A stretch of 64,000 nt of DNA from Dactylellina haptotyla (lineage: Eukaryota > Ascomycota > Orbiliomycetes > Orbiliales > Orbiliaceae), in contig CM062380.1 in NCBI GenBank assembly GCA_031310005.1, forward strand, positions 3,720,001 to 3,784,000, read 5' to 3'. Within the stretch, counting starts at the first letter, position 1. The number at the start of each line of letters is the position of its first letter. The notes beneath the pieces were generated by a model. The model ran no database searches and was not told where the DNA came from. It saw nothing but the letters and a program-made list of their open reading frames with translations. The position numbers and the translations under genes were made by a program. Shown piece after piece: positions 1 through 13,546 of the stretch.

Positions 1-1444
1 GTAGCCAAGAAGTATGGGTTGTATTGTAAAATTACGGGTGGGCAGAGAATAGATATGTTTGGAGCGAAGAAGCAGGATCTGCTGGCAATATGGCAGGAGT
101 TGGTAGACGCTGGCATGGAGAGTGGGCACGCCTATGCCAAATCGTTGAGAACAGTAAAGGTAGGCGATATTTATACAGTTGGCAAATTGGTATTTGAGTT
201 CATGAGCTAACGGAATACATCTACAGAGCTGTGTTGGTACTACCTGGTGTCGTTTTGGTATCGGTGACAGTGTCGGCATGGCCGTCCGTCTAGAGGAGAG
301 ATACAAGAGTATCCGTAGCCCTCACAAGATGAAGTCTGGTGTATCTGGATGTGTTCGCGAGTGCGCTGAGGCTCAAAACAAAGAGTAGGTTATTCTCACT
401 AAACTCATTCGCTTAGCACCATGTCTAATAAAGATTTATAGCTTCGGACTTATCGCCACCGAAAAGGGTTTCAATATCTTTGTTGCAGGAAACGGTGGTG
501 CAAAGCCGAAGCACTCTGAACTTCTTGCGAAAGATGTTCCACCGGATGAAGTCATCCCTCTTTTGGATCGGTACTTGATGTTCTACATCCGAACAGCGGA
601 TAAGCTCCAAAGAACAGCCCGCTGGCTCGAAAACCTTCCTGGTGGTATTAAGTATCTTCGCGAAGTAATCATGGAGGATAAGCTAGGCATATGCGCCGAC
701 CTCGAGCAGCAGATGCAGGAGCTGGTCAACAGCTATTTCTGCGAATGGAAAGAAGCCATCGAAGATCCAGATCGCCGCAAAATGTTCCAGCAGTTTGCAA
801 ATACTTCGGAAACACAAGAAACCATGGAAACAATCAAAGAGCGAGAGCAGGAACGTCCTACATACTGGGCCAAGGACTCCGCCAAATACGATTTTAAGGG
901 ACAGAAATGGAGCGGCCTCGCATGGCAACCAATGGTTGAGGCGAAACACTTCGAAACGGATCACAGCGCGAACATCAAACGTGGGGAAACACAATTGGCT
1001 ATTTTCAAAATCAAGGGTAAATTCTACGCATCACAACAGATGTGCCCACACAAGCGTGCTTTCGTGTTATCGGACGGCCTAGTGGGTGATGATGAGAAGG
1101 GAAAGCTATGGGTGTCGTGTCCGAATCACAAGCGAAATTTCGAACTCAACGGAGCCGATCCGGGGAAATGTTCCAACGACGATGAAATTAACATCGCAGT
1201 GTTCGAAGCCGAGGAGCGAGATGACGGATGGATCTATTTGAAATTACCACCCGTGGAAGAACTTGACAAGGTATTGGCGACGGACAAATGGATCGTAAGG
1301 AAGGAGGAGAGTATTAGTCCTTTCAATGAGATGGACAAATATCTTAAAGGCAGGACTAGTAAGAAGCCAAGTGAACGGACTATAATGAAGACACAACAGC
1401 CTGCGATGGTTGGCGGCTGTGGAGGACCGGGGTTAGATTGGTGA
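1..1444 (+). CDS. niiA: Nitrite reductase [NAD(P)H], 3' part (5' end outside window)
   Basis: Assimilatory nitrite reductase reduces nitrite to ammonium in the cytosol with NAD(P)H, FAD, sirohaem and a 4Fe-4S cluster. The reading frame is open from base 1. Exons are 1-159, 227-384 and 442-1444; the introns of 67 and 57 nt have GT and AG ends. The sirohaem/4Fe-4S ligand pattern is visible: C-x5-C (SCVGTTWC) starts exon 2 and C-x3-C (GCVREC) lies near its end. Exon 3 carries a C-terminal NirD-like Rieske domain with CPH and CPNH pairs. The protein ends in a Gly/Cys-rich tail (VGGCGGPGLDW). The FAD/NAD-binding N-terminal half lies left of the window, where fungi often place niaD divergently, but that cannot be checked here. 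Expression would be expected under nitrate and nitrogen control, with the promoter not included. Confidence 0.95.
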
Positions 1445-2642
1445 GGTGTGATCTTTTTTGTCATATACGCCGGGTTACTACAAACCCCAGTTCAGGGTCG
1501 TAAAATTCTTGTCTGTCTTAGCGATTTGTATCTTCTTAGAAGGTTATGTACATGTACGAGTATAATGTTAGTAATGGTATAAGGCAGCGAGTGCTTGGTC
1601 CATTCTTAAGAATACTGGAACGTCTTGTCGATTCCTTGGTTGTATAGCAGCCTTATAACAAACAGCTACAGCCGTCTTGGAACGTCCGAGGATAACTGTT
1701 CACTAATATCTGCTTATGTCTTGGAGGATGGAAATGTTGTGTTTCGGGCAGGTATTCAAACCTGGTTAGCACCGGCTAGTGATCTCGGAACTTGGCGAGT
1801 CTTCGTTGATCAAGCGGGAGTAACTATTCTAGGGAACTATTAACCTTTTAGCTGCATCACTTGGGTGTAGATACCCAAGGTAAAGTACTGAAGAAACGGA
1901 CCCATAGATAAGGTTTAGCATTTGGGGAAGACGGAATACGAGACCGCGAGGCCAATTGACAAGGTTCCATGCGGAAATAATGGCGAAGGCGTGCTCAGAG
2001 GACCTATCAAAACCAAAGAAGGACAAATTATCTAGAATTTCTAATGGACTTTTGGAATGTTTGTAAGAAAAGATGCCAGTCGGTTCTGACCCTTGAACCT
2101 TGTTGTAGATGTCTGCCTACCACCTGCCCCATCTGCGATAAGACAGGGATGATGTGGACGCGATAGCAAAAATGTCAGGTGGGCCCATTGCCACGATATC
2201 TTCGCGAACTTCGGATGCAACCCAAACTGGCAGAAACGAAAAGGCAAAAAAGAGTCCGCCGCCTATTGAGATTGCAGGAATTGCGGGAACGCCTTTTAGA
2301 AAGTTGATACTCACTTTTGGCCGACAGGGTTGGCGGTCGCGCTGGCGATGACCGTATTATCCGGAATCCGGATGCGGTGAGAATGTGTGTTTCAAAATAC
2401 CACGACCTCGGACACTGGAAGTGTTGAGCTCCCGGACCAGATCGAGGAAGTGATATGAGGATCAAAACTGAGGGCGCGACTAGCTTATGATAACTTTATC
2501 ATGTGAACTCAGATATATGGGAAATTGTATTCAAAAATATATTCGCTAGTAGACATTACATCATATAATCAAGAAAATAGACTAAAAGAAACACACTGAG
2601 GCTCTAGAAACAGCCCGTCTAAAACAATTACCCCTCGCGTGT
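1445..2642. other. Intergenic stretch between two convergent genes
   Basis: About 1.2 kb between the stop codons of nitrite reductase and the permease. No recognised gene. On the minus strand around 2120-2465 there is a possible two-exon reading frame, with a GTGAGT donor near 2312 and a hydrophobic stretch after it. It has no family resemblance I can name and is too weak to call a gene. Confidence 0.5.
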
Positions 2643-4656
2643 TTAGAACAACCACGCAACGAAGGTTCTGTAGAACCAGTTGCCATCCTTGAGGCCGAGA
2701 GCTTTCTCCTCTGCCTCCTTCTGCTTCCACATCTCCTCGTCTCTGTCGATGACATCCTTTCCAGTCCAGAGATCGGCCTCCTCGGCCTTGATTCCCTTTG
2801 ACTTCTTGATGAATTTGAAGCCGAAAATCATGATGAGGTAGAGCGGGATTCCGAGGTAACCGGTGATGAAGTTCTTGTAGTCGAATTTGCCAATGAAGAC
2901 GTTGAAGTTCTTGGTCAAGGCGATCAAGATACACCAGAAGAGAGCAAAATATGTACCATAGATACCGAATGGAGCTCTATAAGCCAAAGTTGTTGGGTCA
3001 ACACCCTGGGCGTTCCTGGCGCGCACAAAGTAAACGTGAGAGACGAGAATCGAGATCCAAGTGAGGAGACCGAAGATTGTGACCAAGTTGACGAAGTAGC
3101 CGAAGACAACCTTGGAATCGCTGGAAACGTTCATGAAGGCAAGGCAACAGAAAAGTCCAGAGAGACCGAGGGAGAAGTATGGGACACCACGAGCATCGGT
3201 CTTGGCGAGGATAGCGGGAGCATGGCCCTTGAGCGCGAGACCGTGGATGGTACGGGAGGCAATGTACAAATCGGAGTTGGACGCGGAGAAGACGAAGATC
3301 AAGATACAGGCGTTAAGGAAACCTGGAAGGACGTTGATACCGGAGACACGGATAGCAGCGACGAATGGAGAAGCAGCGGCGGAGTTGAAGGATTGCTTGG
3401 TGGCCTTGACCAACTCGTTGTCGTCGTACGCAATGATCATACCCAAAAGAAGGACGGAGAGACAGTAGAAGAAGAGGATACGGTAGAAGGTAAGCTTGAT
3501 AGCACGTGGGATAGTCTTTCGTGGATTCTCAGCTTCACCGACTGTAACACCGACAAGCTCGGTTCCGAGGTAGGCGAAGACGGCGTTTACCATAGTCGAC
3601 CAGAAACCGAGGAATTGACCGAGCGAGCCCTTCTTGAGGTATGGAGCAAATGCACCTGGATCTTTCCAGTATCTGAATCCCTTTCTGTCATGGTCTGGAC
3701 CGCCGCCGAGGGCGAGGATCAGGGAGAGCAAGATCAAGCCGCAGATGACGAGGACCTTGATAGACGACAGCCAGAACTCGAATTCACCAAAGAACTTGAT
3801 ACCAAAGTAATTGATGACGAGAATCACGACTAAGAAGATTGCAATGAAGACACCGGGATTCACTTTGTCGGGTGCCAGCCAAAACTGTATAACCAACGCG
3901 GCGGCAGTCAATTGATTGGGTGTCGTGATGATGTATTTGAACCAACTACGTTGAGATTGTGTTAGCGCTGGCTCCACTTCGACTCCAACCTCAAATGCTA
4001 AAACCAACACATCTTCGCGTTCGAGCACTTACTATGTGTATCCGAGGGAGAATCCGAGCGCTGGGTCGACAAATCGAGTAGCATAAACCGAGAAACCACC
4101 AGCTGCTGGGAGCCAAGCAGCCATTTCACCCAAAGCAGCCATCACGAGGAACACGAGGAACTAGTTTTCCGGTTGTTAGCCTAAAGCCCACGATTTTTTT
4201 TCATCTAACCTCCAAGTCCGTGGTTCGACGGATTGGAGTTGTGGAGGAATTGTAACATACACCGACGAAAGTATAGGCAATGAGCAGAGAACCGGGTCTA
4301 GATGGGCGGTTCCAAAAGCGGTCAGTAAATTGTTCGTTGAGATACGCAGAACTCAATTGTGTTTGGCTGGAATCAGAACATCCAATGGGGAAGCTTAAGC
4401 TTCAGACGAAAGCTTATGTTGAACACACATACCCAGCTTTTGCAAGAGCGGAACCTGTTCCGATAATAAGACCAGTACCGATGGCGCCACCGATGGCAAT
4501 CATAGTAACCTGACGGGATCGAAGTCCTCGGTGCAGCGAGTGGCCGGCGTCGTCAGGATCTGAGAGTATCTGCTCTTCTGGTGTCATGCCGCCAGAGGAA
4601 CGGTCGACAATGTCGCCGCCCTTGTGTTCTTCGTCATTTTTACCGTAAACCGCCAT
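2643..4656 (-). CDS. DIP5-like (acidic/dicarboxylic) amino acid permease
   Basis: Plasma-membrane amino acid/proton symporter of the fungal YAT (amino acid permease) family. Exons on the minus strand are 4656-4433, 4297-4261, 4160-4033 and 3945-2643. They join in frame to 563 residues, the usual length. The first membrane helix carries the diagnostic [14 protein letters not shown]. The middle part has the segment [14 protein letters not shown] followed by DPGAF, which I associate with the yeast Dip5 glutamate/aspartate permease group. About twelve hydrophobic helices are visible, and both ends are charged and cytosolic. Exon 2 is only 37 bp, but the reading frame and the conserved text (LLIAYTFVG) require it. 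Substrate preference is inferred from family resemblance. A TATA-like run and GATA sites lie upstream. Confidence 0.93.
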
Positions 4657-4711
4657 TGTGGAAAGTTGTTAAGACCCGACTCCTCGACAATCAGGATTAT
4701 TCGCGCTGCGC

Positions 4712-4721
4712 TATATATATA
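4712..4721 (-). promoter_or_regulatory. TATA-like run upstream of the permease
   Basis: An alternating TA run lies 56 bp upstream of the permease start codon. The position fits a TATA element with a short leader. AT-rich runs also occur by chance, so this is tentative. Confidence 0.35.
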
Positions 4722-5027
4722 ATCGTAGAATGATGCTTTTGCGCGCAAGAATGGTGACTGGGAAATTAAGTCCGAGTATGAATGGCAACACAACCGGATC
4801 TGGCACAGATGTGCTCAATTATAACCCAACTGGTATATATGGCACTTGAGAATATCAAAGCCACCCAGGACAGAGGAGGGAACAACCAACAAGAAAGAAA
4901 ATAAGAAGATGGTTGGATGGAGGGGTCGTCGAGAGGAAGGGTCCTAGAACTTCGAAGGGTCTGAAGCTGCCTCTTTAAACAATTTCAGGCGCACCTCGCA
5001 CATTTGTATTAGAACCCCGAAATCCTC

Positions 5028-5161
5028 TATCTTCCAAAGCTAAATCCCAGCTCTTGACCAGAAGGCTGGCTGGGTCCACTGATAGACCGCATGGTTTTAT
5101 TTTGGTGGACGGTGTCACACATGCTAAAACGCATGGGATGGTCCTTATTGTTGCCAGATAG
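5028..5161. promoter_or_regulatory. Cluster of HGATAR sites upstream of the permease
   Basis: Three sites match HGATAR, the binding consensus of AreA/NIT2 nitrogen GATA factors: 5028-5033 (minus strand AGATAG), 5080-5085 (TGATAG) and 5156-5161 (AGATAG). They lie 370-505 bp upstream of the permease start. Nitrogen-catabolite control of the permease is an inference; such short motifs are frequent. Confidence 0.3.
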
Positions 5162-8048
5162 TCGACAGAAAAAGGAATTAAGCTCAGCCTTTTTAGCTAG
5201 AACGGAAACCCTGCTGCTTCGCAATTGGGGCAGGACGATAGGATTTCTCCTGTCCTACTGTATCTTTCGCGCTTGGGGTTGATTTTCTGTGTGAGTGGTG
5301 GTGGTGTTGGGTGGGTGGTGTGTGAAACCTTACTAAGTCCAGAAAGGACCCTACAGAAAAAGTATAACGTTGTAAAGATAAAGCTGGGGAAAAGTAAGAA
5401 AAGGCGAATAAAAAGTAAAATGCTGGCTGCTGACTTACACTGCACCGGGGTGGTGCGCAGCTGCGAACAAGAAACTCCGATGCTAAGCATACTATCCTTA
5501 CAGATAATAATTCGTCGTGTGCCTATTCTTGTGCTGGTATTTGTTTTCTTTGCATTTTTCTTTTCCAATCAAATCAGGCAACCGGATTGCGCATTTTTTG
5601 ATAGAAAACAGCGACTCTAGCTTCGGCGGAGTGAACAATATTGGACATGGGTTAGGATACTGGAGGTTCGAACAAGCATGCAAAGGATAGCCCTCTTGGC
5701 TTTTCAGGCAACATGCTTTCCATACTTGGCTCTCGTAGCCGTGCATGAACCACCAACCCATCTTGATTTCTTAGACACCCATCTCAGACCGCTAAGACTT
5801 CACTAAGACCTGAGAGCTTCGCGCTCCTTACTCATTCTCGTTCGCTCCTCTCCATCTGGAGCTGCGAGGGCAACATCTCACGGGCTATACCCGAGGAACC
5901 AGGATGCAGCCTGTTTTATTGTCGATGTGGGCCCAGAAAATGCTTCTCATGCCCAGTATGCGCGCACGGAAACCAACTGCAGTGCTGGTATTTGGACGCC
6001 CCCAAAAGCTAAAGCGACGGAGTTGGCCTTGGATCATAAGCCTTCTCCTGTTATCTGTGGAGCACAGAAGATGAAGGCTCATGAATTCCCTGAAAACCCT
6101 CAGAACACCCCATCGGCCACCCCACGGCGACGGACACCACGAAAATTAGGTTGAATATGCCTTCAAGCGATATGTTGTGCCTAATTCGTAGTCAAAGAGT
6201 GGGACTTAGCGTCTATCTCGAGGCATCAGATTCAGATTCTAGGCTTGTGGGGTCGCGTCTAGCGTGTGCTAGAACACTTAGGAGGTGCTACCTTGCGATC
6301 TCGTGGACATGATTGAAACGTTGAGGGACAAACACTTTTCACATCGCGAAGACCCTTCGGGCAGTATTTCCCAATGGGAGTGGTGTTTACCTGATCCTCA
6401 GTTTGTTGAGAGTACGTAAGATTACCGGTGCCACAGCCAAATTCAAAGAAACACCGAAGGAGTTCTTGTCTTTGACATGTAACGGTGTATTCTCTGTCCC
6501 TCGTGAGCAGTTGGAATGGCACAAGCCTTGCCGCCCAGAAACTTTCCGATCTCTTGGTCTTGCCATGGTTCGGCTGCACCTGTCCAGTGTGGCAACGCCA
6601 CTCCCGCCTTAACGAATTTCCATGGCAGACGCAATAGCAGACACACAGAAAACTTGCACACGAGCAGGCAAATTGTGGTACTCGGAAAACGTCGGCCGTC
6701 GGGTTTAGATTATGTCTAGGAATTTCATTCATATTTCTAGTATAATTCCTACTTCTGCAGGCGGCTATAGGAATTAGAAATGAACGAAAATAAACTGAAA
6801 ATACTGTGACGAATTCTTCCGTAGGCAGATGCCACAGTGCTTAAACATTTACAAATTGGGGTTTGTATTTGAGTCGGACCTTGGTTGGTAAGGGATTGTT
6901 GATTTGTACGAGTGATGGGATAGCCGATGTAACGAACGAGGCGTCCAAAGTAAGCCCAAGGATTGCAAAGTAGGTAGACGCGGAGGAAGATCTCGACTAC
7001 ATCAGGGCTTTTGGGAATTCCAACCCGACAAATACTTACTTCAAGCTTCATGGAAACACCAAGAAACGAGAGGTCGGAGAGGCAATATGGTAAACCTGAG
7101 GACAAAAACTTGGAAAACGCATCATGCTGAAAAGTGCAGAAGTATGTGCCTGGGAAATTCAATAAGCGGCAAAACAGAGTTGTGCCAACTAAAATTAAAG
7201 TTGGGTTCGCCACAGTTCGAAACAGCTGAACCCCCACGGTTCCAAGTTTTGCTAGTTATTCGAAACCTGGTTTGAATCCGGGTTCTAGGACGAACACCTA
7301 AGTTTCTTCTGGACGCAAGAAGGGAAATATATCGCCAAAGCAGACGAGGGGGTAGTGAGTTTAAGTGTCCGACTTTTGCATGGTAGAGTACGCTTCAACC
7401 GACGGCGTTTGACAAACGGATGCATTACTCAGCTCTCGCATCGGTGCAGCTTAGTAAGAAATTTCATGTGTTGGGCCACGGCAGAAAATTTTGCGGAATG
7501 GAAAGCAAGGCAATGCGGGTTCGAGGAAGGTCCAACAGCCAAAAGAGAGAAAACATCCGCCAGAAAATTCAATCGCCGGTGTCTCATTTGGGTCAGAAAT
7601 GACGTTGAAGCTTTTCCAGAACATTCAAGCTCCCGTATTTCTCCTTACAGAAGCTAAGTCAATGGGCGTCTGCCTGCGGAATTAGCAAGCTACTCAAAGG
7701 GCCTCAATTGACCAAGCGGCCGTCGAGATCCGAAATGCTACCGTTTTTTCGTGCCGGGACGTGTTGGCCAACGCGTTTTCGGCACAACCAGGAAGCAGCC
7801 CGAGTAATTATTAAGCTCCCATTGGGCGTCGTACGAGGTCATAGGCATTTTCTGCATGCACGAACACCAAAAACGTATTGGTAGACGTGAAAAATTGCGC
7901 TATCCTCAAAATCGTCAAGCACATCATCGGAAGAGCTCTCATGAGATTAGTAATGCAATGTACTCCGTAATAGTTATCCGATACCATTCTAATCGATAGC
8001 TAGTGATAATGATGCTTTTAGTTGCTTCCGGACTATACTTGCGGGGCG

Positions 8049-8055
8049 TATAAAA
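8049..8055 (+). promoter_or_regulatory. TATA box of the old yellow enzyme gene
   Basis: TATAAAA within GTATAAAAC, on the correct strand. The next ATG downstream is the gene's own start at 8413. If this element is used, the leader is about 330 nt and contains no ATG in any frame. Confidence 0.5.
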
Positions 8056-8412
8056 CCCATCGTCCACGACCTCGTCGGAAGTTTTTATTATCCGAAATCA
8101 ACAGCATTGCATTGACTCTTGCAACAGCAATAATCACCTTCTTCTATTCAATTACATTGTTATTATTCTTCTAGTATTATCCATTTCTTTTGATATCCAT
8201 TAGAACCCGAACAAATTTGTGCAAAAATAAACTAGACTGCAACAATTGTTTTAAGCCTCAACCTATTGAACGAATATCAACCGAATTTTCCTTTTTAAGC
8301 CACTAGCTACATCTGATAGCCGAGATCCCAAGCTTTCAAACTTCTTCCCGAAATCAACCCCGCAATAACAAATATACATATTCGAACCACGAAAAAAAAA
8401 ACCCTCACAACG

Positions 8413-9924
<1,512 letters not shown>

Positions 9925-11199
9925 ACCCAGGCGACAATGAATAAAAAAAAAACTTTGATAGAAGCTAGGTTCATTATTAGCGAATTTTTGTAGCGAAGAT
10001 GTTAGCTTTTGAATAGAATAGAATAGATAGATAGCAAAGCAAATTATATTGCCATGCATGATATCAAAAAACGTGCTTCCACATCCCGCGTGCGCTGCAG
10101 ATGTCCGAGAGAAAAAATAATATTAAAAAGTGTCGTCCGAGTTATATTTAGCTTTTTTAACGTGCTCCCGCCGACGATCATTTACAAGCGGAAGCTTTTA
10201 TTAGATGCATGCATAAAAATTCCAGAAGCACGCGAAATACGGGTTCAAGCGGTCGCTATAGCTAGGTAGCTGCCAGATGCATAGCTCACGTTATGCGGCG
10301 GCACTTCATCTCACGCGAGCAGATACTAGAAAAAGATCAACAGGTGGGAAAGCTGGGGGCTTCTGCTGAAGCGAGGGATTATGCCCATGCGTTGCTTTTC
10401 ATTAGAGGGGCCTTTGGCAAGGTTTCTCCGAGCTTTCGTCCAGGGGGAAAACTAGGCGACAGCATTTCTGACAGCTAAGGAAGGGCATTGAGGATTTGAG
10501 TTGGACCCTGGCGTGGGAGTGGTCCTTCGCCGAAAATCGTCTCGGTCGGCAATCCCATAAGGCAGAAGTCGAAGGATTGCGAGAAGAGCAAAAAGGTCGG
10601 AAGTGTGCGAACGGGCAGTGCAGCCTAAAGTTACTTTGTTTGAACCTCAAATGTTGGATTTTAGTTCAAGGGCGTTGTAGGCTCCGCTGATCGGGATCAG
10701 ATAATATTCTTATCAAGTTTATCTGAAGTATCATCTAGGTAGATTTGGAGCCTGTAACGCCGTCTGGTAAAGCAGAAGCAGGAAGTTGTAATGGGTTCAA
10801 ATTTCACGAATATGTCCAGATGGTTTGTGTGGATCAAATTTAGTCCCAAATGTATACGTACAACGTCTACCCCGTCGCCCGTACATTCTCGATCTTTTGC
10901 ACCGGCTACATTTATAGTGGGCTTCAGATTTAAGAAACATTTTTCTCTCGAATAAGCACCATGACCTCGCCCGAACTGCCTGTGATTAGAGTTTGATAAA
11001 AGATTCGATTGATATTTATCAGCATGAGGAAAGCCCAAAGTCGTGCAAGAAACCAACGCAAACGCGTTCAAAATATCACGTTTATTCTGCTCATAGCGTT
11101 TATGATCGCCGAAAAGGATATAGCCAGTTAAATATATCAACGGATTGGTGAAAAATCGAATACACTATGTTCATGATCAGTGTGGCGTAGAATTCCAAA
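9925..11199. other. Intergenic stretch
   Basis: About 1.3 kb without a recognised gene. It contains a short GAATA/GATA microsatellite near 10012-10034. A minus-strand open frame of 147 codons at 10697-11140 shows no domain and no homology I recognise. Confidence 0.5.
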
Positions 11200-13204
11200 A
11201 TGTTGGAGCGGACAATCAAAGCCCAAGTCATCACGATCCCCGAATTAGAGGTCCCTAAAATTCTTTACAACTACGGACCATATCGACAACCAAATGACCT
11301 ACCAGATAAGATACTGGGTCTCCCAGAGACCAGTCCTCTATACAATTACACAAAGAATGAGAGGAACTTCCGGCGTACGTCTAAAATTTAGTAACCATTC
11401 CCGTTTCTTATTCCGCTTGTTGATGCATAAGGGTATACATATAGTGTGCTGGTTTGGCTTCGAAGACCCAGCTCCGGATTGGAAGTACCCGCGCGTATGT
11501 AATACTGAGGTACCAGGAATAGAGTCTTTTCGATCGGGACTGGTTTGGATGCCGCAACACGATCACTTAAATCAAGTCGATCACTTGTTGACGTTTGGGC
11601 TGTATGATGAGGAAACCGGTCGGAGGGAGCATAAAAGTCTCGGGGCGGCAGTGCAAGAGGATAATACTATTGCAGTCAATCTAGTGCCACTGGGTGGTAT
11701 GGATAGTGCATTAAGGTGGGTTTCGTAGATTTAACATACTATAGAGCCAATCCAATACAGAGGATGGTATGTGGCAACAGCTTGAGATTCGACGAAGCGA
11801 GCAGGCCGGAACTACCTGGTACACTGGAAGTAGGGCTTAAAGATCTCATCGCATGGCAAAAATGGGATATGAATGATTGGCAGACGGAGTTTTTCTACGG
11901 TGAGATATCGTGCTCGCAAGACATAACGGCTAGTTTGGCGTTACTGACGTATAAAAGCTTGCGACCATCCTAAAAATGGGCGAATCCTCTACCTCGCTGA
12001 CCCGTATAAGCGTACGAACGATACGGCGCTCTGGTCGACAATTCCATGTCAAATTGTCACACTTCAGATTCGTTACTGGTTTGAAGACCGTCGGCCGCGA
12101 GATGTAAAACCCATCGGGGAGCGTGACTTGGACAACCGGGACGAAGAAGATCCTGAAAATATCAAGAATAACCATTACACCTACACATCAAGAGATATCC
12201 CTCGCCTGGTGCGGTTCGTGGATGACGATGGGGAATATGAGTTGCCATGGACAGATGAAGAATTAAGGGTGAGGATGATGATGGAGCAACAAGGAAGGGA
12301 GTATATAAGGCCGTATATTCAGCAAAGACGGGCGGAGGATAGATTGCTTGAGATGCAAATGGGAGTGAATGGAGAAAGGGGTGGAGGAGATATAGATAGC
12401 TTCGACGATAGAGCCTTCGAGAGTACGGTTTTGGGGACAAATAATGATCTGGATGGAGGGTTCGAACAGCAGATGGCGGCTCTTCCGGATGACGACTTTC
12501 AGATGAATAGGGAAGATAGAGAATTCGAAGGGATGTTGAGTTCTGTACCGTCAGAGTCAATGGGAGATTTAGACTCTCAGCTCGGAATGCTGACTAGTCC
12601 TCTCCTATCACGGGGTCGGGGAGGGTTGGGAAGTATATCAAATCCCTCGGGGCCATCGAGGTCGGATGTTGGGATCGATGATGCCGATATCGCTAGGAAA
12701 GATGCGGCGGCACAAGGTGAAGTTATCAGAGATGCGATGAACGCCATGCTAAATGTAGAAAACAGACTGGCAATGGTGACAATGGTTCGGGCAGGTCTGG
12801 AAGGTACAGGGCATTTGGGCAACCTCGCTGACCAATTGATGCGAGATCTGGGACTTCAGGATGATTCGCTACGGCCTCCACCTGGAGGGTTTGGCCTTGT
12901 TAACCGAGTACAGGATATCGAAGAAGTTGAAGAACATGCGGAACAATCTCAAGGTTCCTCAGATGAAGCATTGGCGCATGATGGCGAGAGGTCTCCTCTA
13001 CCTTCTGGTAGCGATGCTTCCGGTTCATCTCTTCCGAAACCGGTACCGGACAGGAAAGGTGGTTACTGCAGCAGGTTTTTAGGGAGGCTTTGCAATGCTG
13101 CTAGTGATACCGTTAGTGATATATTTGGCTGGTCTAAAGGTCCACCCAGAGGAGAAGAGGCGCATGCTCAAGTTGATTTTCGGGAGCCAGTGGACTACCT
13201 TTGA
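11200..13204 (+). CDS. Unrecognised multi-exon protein with acidic disordered C-terminal half
   Basis: I do not recognise the family. A consistent model is 11200-11374, 11445-11715, 11745-11899 and 11958-13204. The first and last introns (70 and 58 nt) are ordinary; the second has a branch-like TTACTGAC near its end. The N-terminal part is compact and rich in Trp and aromatics (LCWFGFEDPAPDW, RYWFEDRRP) and looks folded. From about residue 270 the protein becomes acidic and low-complexity, with Asp/Glu/Ser/Gly-rich stretches, and ends in a small Cys-containing segment. There is no signal peptide. The junction near 11716-11744 is abnormal: the frame must change between 11707 and 11725, and the only in-phase GT-AG pair there would be a 29-nt intron. 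A frameshift or a different donor is equally possible. The gene is convergent with the sirtuin. Confidence 0.6.
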
Positions 13205-13546
13205 TCTAGGACTTCGAGTAGCCCCGGCTGGTACAATCGTAGCGATTCAAATGTTAGAATTGGAATAAAACTATTCTATTCATGAGAAGAGTATGAACCT
13301 ACAATGATTCAATTATAGTGACATGTTGACAATAACCTCCCAAAAATAAGCAGTAGTAAAAAATAAAAATACAATACAAACCCTGCTCCTCGCTCCCATG
13401 GACATTAGAGAAAGAGGGACAAAACGTAAACAGCTCGCTAGTTAAGTGTATTAAAACACGGCCGTGATCATTAGAAAAAAACATCATATAAGCGACCGTC
13501 GTCGCTATCCACTATATCGTACAGAAAAACAAATTCCCCATCATGC
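13205..13546. other. Convergent 3' intergenic spacer
   Basis: A 342-bp AT-rich spacer between the stop codons of the unknown gene and the sirtuin. It probably holds both 3' UTRs. Nothing else is seen. Confidence 0.6.

Larger units (their letters stand above)
4657..8048. other. Long intergenic region, no confident gene
   Basis: About 3.4 kb between the divergent permease and old yellow enzyme genes. It holds the permease promoter. Two minus-strand frames of about 160 codons (6259-6732 and 6749-7237) have no recognisable domain and no convincing start context. I see no terminal repeats or transposase remnants. Confidence 0.5.

Noticed and set aside
2117-2465. Possible two-exon minus-strand gene with GTGAGT donor and hydrophobic second exon
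   Set aside because: The first exon reads like random Arg/Ser-rich translation and no family is recognised. The intron-like signals are short enough to occur by chance.
3036-3833. Plus-strand frame of 265 codons opposite the permease
   Set aside because: Antisense shadow of the permease exon, with highly acidic composition created by complementing hydrophobic codons.
6259-7237. Two minus-strand frames of about 160 codons, one with a GCGTG-type methyltransferase-like motif
   Set aside because: Only a five-residue resemblance (FGCGTG), no downstream methyltransferase motifs, and Cys/Arg-rich random-looking flanks.
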